From Hippopus hippopus (Eukaryota > Mollusca > Bivalvia > Cardiida > Cardiidae), in contig OX328113.1 of NCBI GenBank assembly GCA_946811185.2, positions 1,178,001 to 1,242,000 of the forward strand: DNA of 64,000 nt, in the 5' to 3' direction. Made by a program: the position numbers and the translations under genes. Positions 54,601 to 64,000 of this stretch are shown one piece after another (position 1 is the stretch's first letter; every line of letters begins with the position of its first letter). The notes under the pieces were generated by a model. It did not search any database, was not told where the DNA came from, and saw only the letters and a list, made by a program, of their open reading frames with translations.

Positions 54601-54823
54601 TTGCCATAGCAGATTGTAGATCTATTTTTCAACATTTCAATGCATGAATTCAGTTTTATTGGAGAAAAAAGTACCCGTCAGCTACATTCCCCACTTTATC
54701 CACAAACTGGGTCTCATACAAACTCCACCAAAATGAGCTCTCCATCATCTACAATGTCTGCAGTAAAACTTGCCAGCATTCAGCTAAAGACATAATACAT
54801 CTCATGAATTTACATGTCCTCAC

Positions 54824-54876
54824 CAATCCAATAAGTCTGCATTCTTCATTGATGGTAGAAGATCCAAGCCAAGATT
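54824..54876 (-). CDS. 53-bp exon candidate of the split minus-strand gene
   Basis: Acceptor TGTATGTGACAG (modest tract) and donor GATTG|GTGAGG. Entered with one base from 59134-59179 it gives Lys, then 17 codons (SWLGSSTINEECRLIGL), ending in phase 0 as needed for 27381-27481. The fit of phase on both sides is the main support. Confidence 0.42.
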
Positions 54877-55052
54877 CTGTCACATACATTGTGAATTGTC
54901 AGAAAATCCAAGCCACTCAACACAATTAAAACTTAGAGGGGCTTAACTCTTTTCAATCAAAATTTCTTGTGAACTACCAAGAAATATGACTAGATACAAG
55001 GGGTGATCAGAAAGAATGTGGACCACCTCTGTATTTTGAAAACAGTTAAATA

Positions 55053-55934
55053 CAGTCGACTCTCGTTATCTCGAATCTCTTGGGATACCAAAAATAGTTT
55101 GACATAACAGGAGTTCGATATAAGAATTCGAAGACCGACTTCGAAAACCGGAAGTAAACATAAAAAAAATTACTAGTATTTTGTACACAAACAGACACAT
55201 GGATGGACGGACAGACAGGCTGATTCCAGTATACCCCCGAAAACATTTGTTTTGCAGGGGTATAATAAGAACTGGGATAAATTATCTTCATGGATTTGTG
55301 GAACAACCTCTGAAACGGGTTTTTTTTAAATTTTCTGACTGTATGGCTTCACATCAAGCTTACGCATCATGCCTCTGTTATAAATGACACAACCTTTTAT
55401 CCCCAGTAAATTTAAAGGTCCCTTGCTGGTTTGCTCGGGCATAGCAAAGGCACAATTAAGTTGCATTTCTGATGACATTATGACCATTCAAAAAACGAAT
55501 AGGTTGCGTTCGTGCAGACCGACATAAAACACAAACAATGAGCGATTACCAAGAGAGACAAACTAACAAGCCTCACCGTTCAGTGTATTTTTCACGATGT
55601 GTAAGTCTTACATGAACCACTGTTTTCATTGCTACAAACTTATTTGCACCTTTTATAATCCGATATCTAATGAATCAATTAAGATAATGTAGTATCGTGC
55701 GAATTTGGCACCCTATTATCTACAAACAATAGCGGATATATGGATGAAAATACGATCCGATGTACGAAATTGTTCTCCAAATTACTTCGACATAACAGGT
55801 TTTTGGATGCAATGGTTTCGAGATAAAAACTAAAATCAACATAAAATAAGGAGGCTCAAAGTTTGGACATTGCTTTGACTTTGACATAACAGGAGTTTTG
55901 AGATATGTGATTTCGACATAATGAGAGTTGACTG
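55053..55934. mobile_element. Tigger/pogo-like TA-flanked element
   Basis: TIRs CAGTCGACTCTCGTTAT and (reverse complement) CAGTCAACTCTCATTAT extending over about 24 bp, TA on both sides. Subterminal GACATAACAGGAGTT words repeated near both ends. CAGT...TA ends with these words are typical of pogo/Tigger non-autonomous elements. A GGATGGACGGACAGACAGG stretch inside comes from another repeat. Confidence 0.8.
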
Positions 55935-56044
55935 TAATACATGTAAGATTACAAAAACTTAAACAGATAAGCATTTATTATTCTGGTAACTGACTCTACC
56001 TTTCAAATATTGTTATGGTCAAGTTTGTGAAGTGTGACATCACT

Positions 56045-56214
56045 TTAACTCTTTACCAAATGACAAAATTTTAGACTGGACCAAATCAAAAAAAACTTGC
56101 AGATGACAAAATAAACATAACTCAAAAATTGAAATTTGTTTCCCGTAGGGTATTGTGGGAAAAGGCTTCTATCTCAGGTTTGTAAAAACCAGGGATTGTT
56201 TGGGAAAGGGTTAA
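56045..56214. repeat. TTAA-1 MITE, internally deleted
   Basis: TTAACTCTTTACCAAATGAC ... GTTTGGGAAAGGGTTAA; one hairpin arm lost. Confidence 0.8.
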
Positions 56215-56394
56215 TGACATCGTATACTACATTATTAGTCCAAAATGTTGGATGACGTTTTATTTGAGCAGAGTACTGTATTCTAAAGTTCTGAGTCAAA
56301 CTTGGAAAGTATTCATTTGAAATTAATGCTGATCTTTAGAAAGTTAAGGGGATTCAGCATTCAAGAAATCTGATATATGTAAATGAATTGGACT

Positions 56395-57210
56395 GATTTA
56401 GAGAATGGTGTGATACTGTTAGATATGACCCTAAATCAGGCCATCCATCGACATCAATGGCAGACAAAATCATTGTGGATGTACAACAGCATGTAAAACA
56501 AGATTGACGAGATACTGTCAATGATGACCCTTTTAGCATTTCATATGAAAGTGACCAGGAGATTTTAAATGACAATTTTGAAATACTGCCTGTTTGCACA
56601 AGGTGTGTACCTTCGCTATTGATGCCCAAGCAAATGGGGGTTGGAGTCAAAATCTGTAAAGAAATTTTAGATTGTATTTTGGTAGAGGGGTCAAACTGTA
56701 TTGGTCATATTTTAACATGCAATGAAAGATATGTATACTTTAATAGGTCTAAACCTAAACAACAAAGCTGTCTATGGAAACATCCAACATCACCTTCTCC
56801 TAATAAAGCCAAACTGTGCTAGTCAGTTGATAATGTTATAGGTGCATCATGTGTTTTTTTTAACTCGGCGTTTTCCTCAGAAACATCTATACATACCACA
56901 GTAAATGCTGAGTATTATGCCTGCATTATTCAAATAAACTTAATAACGGCCATATGAAAATAAAAAGCCAGAATTTTTACAGAGGGGCATCATTTTATGG
57001 CAAGATAACGCCTCAGCTAACAAAGCCAAACTTGTACAGGAAACTTTCCAAACACTTAACATAGAAACACCAGCCCACCCTCCACCCTCAGGGCCAGCCC
57101 TGACCCCTTTTAGCTTTTGGATAATTGTTGTCCTGAAATATTCTCAATATTGCATGCTCTGCAACAGTAGAGAGGAGCTAACCGTTGCTAAGACCTGGTC
57201 GCTGAGAGTA
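56395..57210 (+). pseudogene. Mariner transposase relic
   Basis: Frame from 56403 reads EWCDTVRYDPKSGHPSTSMA, then KQMGVGVKICKEILDCI, CNERYVYFNRSKPKQQSCLW where the family has GDETW, and after a frameshift GIILWQDNASANKAKLVQE at about 56985. The first catalytic Asp is gone, the second is kept, and the YSPDLxPxD region is PPPSGPALTPF, so the third is lost. Stops and at least two frameshifts. A family distinct from the 13610 copy. Confidence 0.85.
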
Positions 57211-57483
57211 ACGTAATGTGATGCACTTGTGCTCTTGTTTCCGCATGAGAATCAAGAATGAACTTGTGCATAGAATTCGAGGGAAGTTTTTTGTTTTACA
57301 TTCCATTCACACCGTACATGTACTTTCAGACATCATACCCTAATATAATATCAAGCAAATGACAAATTTTGTCATGTCTTCTTCCATTGCATATCAAAGA
57401 ATTAGGTTTCTTTAGCAATCAAGGTAGAGCAACTTAAAGCTAATCAAAATTTTGACATTTTCATATTTTAGAAAATGTGTAAA

Positions 57484-57818
57484 AATGTGACAGCTGCATG
57501 GAAGTTTGGTGTGAAAATGACTGCCGTTACCGGCTTTATTCGACTGCATTTGAAACATTCCATTGGATAGTTAGATCTCGGCAGACATTTGCAGTAATGA
57601 CTTCGGGGAAAAAAAAGGTCAGCTGATGATGTTGAGTTACATTATATCATAATGTTTTGTGTTTGACTTAAACTTTCTCCTGAAGATGCATTAAGATGCA
57701 TTATGGAATTGGACATTTTGCCGAAATGTGGTAAAAAATTGGTTTATAAATAGCACAAAGGTTTTAGAAAAGGCAGAAGTTCCATGTTCGACAATACAAG
57801 ACCAGGTTGTCCGACAAG
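57484..57818 (+). pseudogene. Second transposase relic, part 1 (N-terminal)
   Basis: MEVWCENDCRYRLYSTAF, then SADDVELHY, PEDALRCIMELDILPKCGKK and FDNTRPGCPTSS with frameshifts. It is cut at 57820 by a TA-flanked element and resumes at 58859. Confidence 0.65.
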
Positions 57819-57820
57819 TA

Positions 57821-58856
57821 CCGTTATTTGCTTAAATTTTGGGACAGTAAAAAATAATTAATTTTTTTCATGTCCCAATACTTAGGTCTACAAAAAATAA
57901 TCATTTTGTCAGCTGTCCCAAAACTTATGGTCAAACAAGACAATCTGTCATACTATAAGTCACTGGCTGTTAACCTGTTGAATATTGCCGACGTTAAAAT
58001 ATTGCTATGTCATTGATTTCGATAAACCTCCGATCATTTGCAGGTTGGTCTATTTTTAGACAGATTGGAGTTCCACTGATCAATTTGAGCACTAAGAAAT
58101 TAAAACTTCGCTTTTTCTCATTGTTTTCGTAGATGATTAGCTTGTCACTCATTATTGTTTGCGTCCTGGGATCGCGATGAGGATGTTATTTTGCGTTTGT
58201 AGATAAATTCACAACATATTTTACCTGCTTACATGTACGTGAGGTGAACAACGTTAATTCCACTCTGACAAGTACCTGCTTGGACCGTTCTCAAATTTGA
58301 TTGGTTCGTTGATCTTAGATCGATAAACCTTGGGTAAACTAAAATACTGTACCTTGATTTCTATTTATAAACAATGAACTCGACTGACCGTGAAATACAT
58401 GCGTGTCAACTCTGTCTACTTCGGATGTACATATACACATGTTATACATGTTATGTATCTTGGATACAAGTTTATCCCACCCTTTTTTCACTTACATCGG
58501 ATTTCTTTTTGAATTGGGCTTTACATTAGACTGTCAGGTGATCCGGTTTTTTGTCTTGAATCAGGAAACTCCCATTGAAATCGGGAGGGTTGGGAAGCAT
58601 GCTTATGACGTTACGTGGGTAGAAATGATACTGCAGGAAATAAATACTTGTAAACAAAGGGTATCAAACAGACTGAAAAGATTTTTTTTTTTTAAATAGA
58701 TACTCACTGTCCCGATTCTTTGGAACAAAAAAATACCGATTTTGCTTTGCAATTTTTAATATGGCCCAAATCTTTGAATCAAAAAAAATAATTATTTTCA
58801 CTATTTTAGAAGGTATCCGGATTTTTTGGGTGTCCCACAAGTTATGCAAAATACAG
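57821..58856. mobile_element. TA-flanked element splitting a transposase relic
   Basis: Ends CCGTTATTTGCTTAAATTTT and (reverse complement) CTGTATTTTGCATAACTTGT, both then with GGGACA; TA at 57819-57820 and 58857-58858. Subterminal repeats of TTTTGGGACA...AATAATTA. Taking out the element and one TA restores the transposase frame across the junction. Interior non-coding. Confidence 0.82.
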
Positions 58857-58858
58857 TA

Positions 58859-59090
58859 GTCAGACAGTGGGGAATTCAGCGCTCATCAAAAAATTTGATA
58901 AGGATAGAAGATGAATCATGAGATACATTGCAAAAGAGATAAGTCTATCGACTGCAACAATATACAGGATCTTAACTGATATACTTAAAATTATTATAAT
59001 TGATCATTGGATACACAGACATAGAAATTGCATCGCAACAGGGGGCGATTATGTAGAGCACTCAAATCTTGTGCTTATTTTTGACATTAA
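58859..59090 (+). pseudogene. Second transposase relic, part 2
   Basis: QTVGNSALIKKFDKDRR, a stop, then MRYIAKEISLSTATIYRIL (helix-turn-helix) joined closely to ATGGDYVEHSNL, which looks like the C-terminal end of the same family. The catalytic core is deleted. Confidence 0.75.
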
Positions 59091-59133
59091 GGTGACATGA
59101 TATAAACATCAGTGTGCTTCAAGCGTCACTTAC

Positions 59134-59179
59134 TACTCTTCTTTAAAGTTAAATGTAGTCTTATCTGTTTTATGCATCT
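59134..59179 (-). CDS. 46-bp exon candidate of the split minus-strand gene
   Basis: Acceptor AAATTTTACATAG, donor GAGTA|GTAAGT. 15 codons from phase 0 (RCIKQIRLHLTLKKS) plus one base, compatible with 61394-61518 before and 54824-54876 after. Short. Confidence 0.42.
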
Positions 59180-59469
59180 CTATGTAAAATTTAAACATGT
59201 ATCAGGTATAGATAAATGTTTCTTTGGATGTATTCTGTTTTCAAATTCAACACTCTGTACTGGAATTACAGGCAAATTCCGCCAATTTATGGATCAACCC
59301 TCATACATGTACTGTATTCCCCAGCTGTAGTACAGTAAACATGAACAATTGAAGTAAAATAACTGAAATATCAATACTGTTGATAAGATTTTAAATGAAA
59401 TGCAATAAATAACAAGCAATTTCGTTGAAATGATATCCCCTACCGAAGACCTTTTCTGATACAAACATA

Positions 59470-61098
59470 TTAGAGGTATTGTGTGTTGCATGAACATGTA
59501 GCCTTTTTGTTAATGGTCCATGATAAAATTACACATTTAGCCCCCTTTTTCCATGGAACAGCATTTCATTAAATGAAAAATATATAAGTGGTCCATAACG
59601 AGATTATACATTAAGTCCCCTTTTACCATAACATGGCATTTCATTAAATGAAAACAAATGATGAAAATATACATCAAGCCCCCTTTTTTCATGACACATC
59701 ATTATATATAAAAGAAAATTGTATCAGCTGACTATCCTAAGGAAAACATGCATGAAGTTTCATAAATGTTCGTCAAGGACTTTGGAAGATATCTATCCAG
59801 GCAGACAAATGGGCAAACTAACTGCTATTGGTCCATAATAATTACACATTTAGCCCCCTTTTTTCATGACATGGCATTTCATGAAACAAAATCAAATAAC
59901 TAGTGGCTGTGGCTTCATAGAGATGAAGTTTAATTACATTTTGTCCTGTAGTGAAAGAGATATTGGTCCTTAATGAAAATATATGTCAAGCCCCCCTTTT
60001 TCCATGGCATGACATTTAATGAAAAAAGGTAAAATAATGATACTGGCAGACTATCATAAGGAACACACATATGAAGTTTCATAAATTTTCGTCAAGGGTT
60101 TTGAGTTAACTCTTTACCACACAATCCCGACTTTTGACGACCCTGAGAAAGAGAGCCTTTTAAAACATTGTTGGAACAGGAGAAAATGCTGGTAACCAGC
60201 ATTTTCTCCTTTTCCCACAACGTTTTCTACCCTTTCCAAATCAAATTTCAATTGTTCATTCACATTCATTTTGTCGTCTGCAAATGCTTTCAATTTGGGC
60301 TTGTCTAAAATTTTGTCGTTTGGTAAAGGGTTAAAGAGATATTGATCCATAATGGATATCTACATGAAGCCCCCTTCTTCTGTGACATGATATTGAATAT
60401 CAAAAAAGCAAAACAAAAAATCAATATCTGAGGACATCATAAGGAACACCTGTATGAATTTCTATTACTTTTTGTGTAGGATTTATAAGATATCTGTCCA
60501 GAAAAACAGACAAAGGGATGGTCAGTGGTTCATGAGAAATAATACATTTAGCCCCCTTTTTTCATTACGTGGCATTTCTTGAAATAGAAACAAATATCTA
60601 TTGTCTGTGGCTTGTAATATACAATATAAAAGAGATGTTTCGTAACATTTTATTCTGCAGTGAAAGAGATCCTGGTCCATGATGAAAATATACATCAAGC
60701 CCCCTTTTTCCATGACACGGCATTAAAAAAGCTTATATAACTTTGGTGTTGCATGGTCAATCTGGGTGAAAGTTTTTGTCCTGCATTTGAAAATGGTAGT
60801 TGATAGATGTGACAAGTTCGATGTTAAAATATTGTATAGTTTTCAAGATAAAACTGAAAACAACAACAATTCACTCAACCGCGCAACTTACAATCACTCC
60901 CAGTCAGCCATTTTGCATCGAATCACAAAAACAGAAAACAGTTCTCAGTGGAATGGGTTAATGAACACAAACATTAAGTTACACGAAATTCTGTGAGATG
61001 GTATTGAAGATATTCTCCCAGACCGACACATGGATGGAGGGAAGGACAGACGGACAATGCTAAAACTATATCCCTCCGCCTTTGGCAGAGGATAGTAA
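59470..61098. repeat. R repeat, copy 2, uninterrupted apart from one MITE
   Basis: Matches the five pieces of copy 1 in order. Ends ACTATATCCCTCCGCCTTTG then GCAGAGGATAG, a hairpin-type 3' end (CCTCCGCC TTTGGCAGAGG). Holds only one insert, a TTAA-1 at 60106-60334. Confidence 0.88.
60106..60334. repeat. TTAA-1 MITE, near consensus, with empty site known
   Basis: TTAACTCTTTACCACACAATCC ... GTCGTTTGGTAAAGGGTTAA, CTGGTAACCAGCATTTTCTCC centre. The empty site is preserved in R copy 1 (TTTTGAATAAAAGAGATATT at about 23379), so the unit is a mobile insertion. Confidence 0.93.
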
Positions 61099-61393
61099 TT
61101 TGTGAATAAAGCTATGAAAATGTTACCCACACAATACAATCCTGGGATTTTCTTTCATGCATAGTAAGGAAAGTTCTACAAACTGATGATATAAATGTTG
61201 CATGGTTTTTTTGGACACCACATTTTCAATAGACCAATAAAAAAATCATTGTTCATGTATGATGTCATAATTAATCTGTATAACAATTTTCATTGGTCTA
61301 TTGAAGTTGAGCAGAGTCTGGGACTCTCTCCCCCCACCCCCCATCCCTGTCATTCTAATAGTAGTACGTGTATTGACCTGTAGTTGATCTTAC

Positions 61394-61518
61394 TTTAAAC
61401 AACATTGTAAACTGTGATAAGATGGATATCTTGGTTACTATCCTTTCTCTCTTTTCAAAATGCCACAGCCACATCATTTTGTTATAGAGTATATATATAC
61501 CTGAATCAGCATTAAGAC
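61394..61518 (-). CDS. 125-bp exon of the split minus-strand gene
   Basis: Very good acceptor (ATTTCTATTACTTGTTACTTAG) and donor TTTAAA|GTAAGA. Two bases finish a Cys from 62526-62590, then 41 open codons: LNADSGIYILYNKMMWLWHF then EKRERIVTKISILSQFTMLF-K, ending in phase 0. Three Trp/Met-rich stretches and no repeat similarity. Family unknown. Confidence 0.65.
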
Positions 61519-61547
61519 CTAAGTAACAAGTAATAGAAATATTTTTA

Positions 61548-61660
61548 GAGTTCTAAGTTCTGCCTGCTGGTTCTTAGAACTGACCAGACCACATATATGG
61601 ACATGCTCGGTTGGTTATGTTCATTCTCTTGTATAACTAGAAACCTGAGTATAAATAGTG
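61548..61660 (+). promoter_or_regulatory. TATA-like element with upstream palindrome
   Basis: TATAAATAG at 61650-61658; about 75 bp upstream GTTCTAAG and CTTAGAAC form an inverted repeat around 61551-61580. It lies in a gene intron and may be an LTR or other TE promoter remnant; no start codon is convincingly linked. Confidence 0.3.
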
Positions 61661-62525
61661 AAGCCACACTGCAGATAATCAGATTGGGGTGGTCGGTTGC
61701 TAGAGAAATCTCTCTCCATCTCTCAAATATGGAGCTACGTAACCAACTTTCATGGATTAAAACAATTGAATTGCTACTTATAATTACTTTTCGTGACTTT
61801 GTTACAAAACATTGTCACTCTGTATTGTAAAGGTATACATATTCAATTTCAATGTTGGATCTTTACCAGACAGTCAGTCTTTTGAACTGAAGATTTTTAA
61901 TAACCGATCTGACTTTTACAAATCATGTTCTACAGAACGATGGCTTTTTGAAAAAACAGTAAATAAAGGAAATGTTTTTTTGCAATCAGTAACTTGGTCT
62001 GTTTAAATTACATCAAATCATCATGCCGATTCGGATCAACACGTTTTTGATTGTGTGACATTGCTACCTGTGTTAGTGAACTACCTTGTGAGGCTACCTA
62101 GCCAATCGGGGAATTGCCACTAAAACAATTTCTTTTTTCTTTCTTTTATTTTTCTTCTTGACTGGTGACTTACCAGCTTATCATTCAGTGACAAATCCTG
62201 GTTAGTATTTTGTAAGTGGGTGTTTAAATCCATTTACATCATTATTTCACTTACATCACCATGGCAAGTACAACTATTCATCAGGTTTTGCAGAGTCTTA
62301 AAAGGGCTTCATACTGAGTCTGTTTCTCAAAAAGTGCTTAAAAATAAAAAAGTACTTAAAAGTCCTAGATTTTGGCCTTTCTCTCAAGAAATGCTCAAAA
62401 AGTGTTTTTTTTTTCGTCTGAAAATGTGCTTAAAAGGAGCCATGGACAAAATATCTAGTAAATGAGGCCACAGAAACGATCCCAAATATATAGAGCAAAT
62501 AACTATTTTTCCCTTGCATAACTAC

Positions 62526-62590
62526 AGTTCTTGCACTTTTTTCTCCAGTCCGCTAGCCGCGGCGGACAAATTTGTTCGTGGCAAATTCTG
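62526..62590 (-). CDS. 65-bp exon of the split minus-strand gene
   Basis: Acceptor GACTTTTACCTTTGCAG is excellent and is of the CAGCAG tandem type, so a one-codon variant is possible. Donor AACT|GTAGTT is weak. 21 codons: RICHEQICPPRLADWRKKC then KN, with four Cys/His that might bind metal. Phase joins Ser from 62666-62727 and Cys to 61394-61518. CpG-rich relative to surroundings. Confidence 0.55.
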
Positions 62591-62665
62591 CTGCAAAGGT
62601 AAAAGTCAGCGAGATGCAGCCAGCTTCACAGCAGGAAATAATTGCGGTGGGTTGCTGTGACTTAC

Positions 62666-62727
62666 GAGAGATCGCGGGGGAATACATTGCCTGATGATGG
62701 TAGATTTTTATACATAAATATCTGTAT
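62666..62727 (-). CDS. 62-bp exon of the split minus-strand gene
   Basis: Acceptor AATTCTTGGTTCCAG, donor CTCTC|GTAAGT. 20 codons in phase 0 (IQIFMYKNLPSSGNVFPRDL) plus two bases that form Ser with the next exon across a 75-bp intron. First exon recognised; the gene start is further right, beyond the window or in 62728-63060 where nothing was found. Confidence 0.6.
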
Positions 62728-63060
62728 CTGGAACCAAGAATTAATTCTTCCATCACTACTGCAACATTTTCGTACCTTTAAATACTGATATATGCATTGT
62801 AAAGATGCAAAAAATATTATATATATCATTTAATTCAGCTACACTCTAAATTAAAACCTTATATTGCACATTTAGATTTAGCGATATGAAATTTCGAATT
62901 TCGGATTAAAAGTGCATTTTCATGCTCAAGTCCAAAGAACAGAAACTTAAGTTACTACTTCCTGACTGTTTGTGATTCATCAGTGTGTATTTTGAGAAGT
63001 GGAAAACCTCTGGAATCCCATAGAGTGCCGAAAACGCCTATAGTCTATAATTTCATTACA
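62728..63060. other. AT-rich intronic DNA, no feature
   Basis: No exon, element or promoter supported. Confidence 0.4.
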
Positions 63061-63410
63061 ACAAGAGGGTCATGATGGCCCTGAAGTCACTCACCTGAGT
63101 CTTTTGAGATATTATGACAAACATTCTAACAAGATTTTCATGAGTATTTGACTGAAAAAGGTTTTTCAAAGATTTGATTCAGTGACCTAGTTATTGACCT
63201 GAAATGACCAACTTGCAAACTGGTCCAAGAAATCATCAAGACAAACGTTCTGACCAAGTTTCATGAATACTGCACTAAAAATGTGGTCTCTAGAAAGTAC
63301 ACAAGGTTTTCGAAGATTTGACCTAGTGACCTAGTTTTTGACCAGAAATGACCCATTTCCGAACTCTTCCAAGATGATATCAAAACAAACAATCTGACCA
63401 AGTTTCAAGT
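63061..63410 (+). mobile_element. Hel-1 element H, 3'-truncated
   Basis: ACAAGAGGGTCATGATGGCC, CTCACTCACCTGAGTC and about two body units, then broken by the repeat starting CTTACGAACAAAG. Confidence 0.82.
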
Positions 63411-63963
63411 CTTACGAACAAAGTCCGTAACAAAGAAACAAATGAACAAATGCATGGCAGAAATAAAGGGACCGGGCAGGATTCGAACCTAGAACTCCCG
63501 GACGAAAGGCCAATACCATAACCACTGAGCTAAAGAGATATCTCCCTAACGCAGTTGTTAGGTATTGTTTTTAAATCGGGAAGAAGCCATGCATGAAGGA
63601 GTGGTGTCCCGTAACACACCCCCTCTTAAAGTCATCATTTATTGATGACTCAAAGCCTTATTAGGCAGTAAGTCTATTATTTAGACAACAAATGTCTGTT
63701 TTTTGGACAACAAATGGGATTAATGGCTCAATGGCCAATCCCAGACGAGCCCCCATCTTACGAACAAAGTCCGTAACAAAGAAACAAATGAACAAATGCA
63801 TGGCAGAAATAAAGGGACCGGGCAGGATTCAAACCTAGAACTCCCGGACGAAAGGCCAATACCATAACCACTGAGCTAAAGAGATATCTCCCTAACACAG
63901 TTGTCAGGTATTGTATTTATATCGCGATGAAGCCATGCATGAAGGAGTGGTGTCCCGTAACAC
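63411..63963 (-). repeat. 346-bp tandem repeat with tRNA-like heads
   Basis: CTTACGAACAAAGTCCGTAAC at 63411 and 63757. Each unit holds, on the minus strand, TTTAGCTCAGTGG (A box) and TAGGTTCGAATCCTG (B box), at 63470-63545 and 63820-63895. Acceptor stems do not pair, so these are tRNA-derived repeats. The second unit breaks at 63963. Confidence 0.8.
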
Positions 63964-64000
63964 TGGTAACCAACATTTTCTCCTCTTCCCACGCTTTCTA
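63964..64000. repeat. TTAA-1 fragment at window edge
   Basis: ACTGGTAACCAACATTTTCTCC matches the family centre; continues outside. Confidence 0.6.

Noticed and set aside
62174..62299. Minus-strand exon-like pieces at 62174-62197 and 62258-62299 with GTAAGT donors
   Set aside because: Acceptors are poor, a plus-strand microexon is equally possible in the same place, and the chain 62526-62590 to 61394-61518 fits without them.
62549..62598. Plus-strand exon with excellent acceptor (TTTTTTCTCCAG) and donor GTAAAAGT
   Set aside because: The same bases form a minus-strand exon whose phase fits two neighbours on that strand; the plus candidate has no partner.
1..64000. Viral or endogenous viral genes
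   Set aside because: No reverse transcriptase, integrase, capsid or envelope-like frame was recognised; all identifiable proteins of mobile elements are mariner-type transposase relics.

Overview
The window looks like an AT-rich, repeat-choked stretch of a marine bivalve (mollusc) nuclear genome. There are no bacterial operons and no viral genes. Most of the sequence is interspersed DNA transposons, MITEs, tRNA-derived SINEs and arrays of tandem repeats. The assignment to a bivalve rests on recalled general features (long AAGAGGGCC...GTGAGCTAA repeats, AGGTCAGCCTGCGC palindromes, GATCAGACTGCAC palindromes); no database was searched.

The main genic signal is not visible as long ORFs. On the minus strand I see a chain of short open segments, each bounded by splice-site-like dinucleotides and compatible in phase: 62666-62727, 62526-62590, 61394-61518, 59134-59179, 54824-54876, (40651-40701, weak), 27381-27481, 19086-19160, 10641-10686, 10234-10351, 8214-8327, 6374-6413 and 2591-2618. 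Joined in order they give about 290 C-terminal residues of one protein I cannot name; the 5' part lies beyond the right edge. The best exons are 10234-10351 and 8214-8327. The introns (75 bp to about 27 kb) hold almost all the repeats. Just after the proposed stop, in the same frame, lies a 281-codon acidic ORF (1733-2578) whose relation to this gene is open.

Layout. 0-1.5 kb: minisatellite and triplicated repeat. 1.7-2.6 kb: acidic ORF and last exon. 4.8-6.1 kb: 72-bp coding-like minisatellite open on both strands. 6-12.4 kb: exons with TTAA-flanked MITEs. 12.6-18.65 kb: deeply nested transposons (mariner, Hel-2, hAT, SINE, MITEs). 19-27.3 kb: an exon, then a 1.6-kb repeat (R) broken by four Hel-1 insertions. 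27.4-34 kb: an exon, a TA-flanked element, nested MITEs and a 2.7-kb foldback element. 34-43 kb: MITEs, SINEs, a 135-bp palindrome. 43-47 kb: Hel-1 arrays. 47-54 kb: MITEs, a SINE, a CRE-like triplet and a 371-bp tandem duplication. 54-59 kb: an exon, a Tigger-like element and two broken mariner-type transposases, one split by another transposon. 59-62.8 kb: the intact R copy and four exons. 63-64 kb: Hel-1 fragment and a tandem tRNA-like repeat.

Working names used below: TTAA-1 and TTAA-2 are two MITE families beginning TTAACCCTT with TTAA target duplications; Hel-1 and Hel-2 are long repeats starting ACAAGAGGGCCATGATGG and ending GCTAA with a 3' hairpin; R is the repeat rich in AAGCCCCCTTTTT; M3 is the GGTCAGCCTGCGC palindrome family. 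All coordinates and translations were made by eye.
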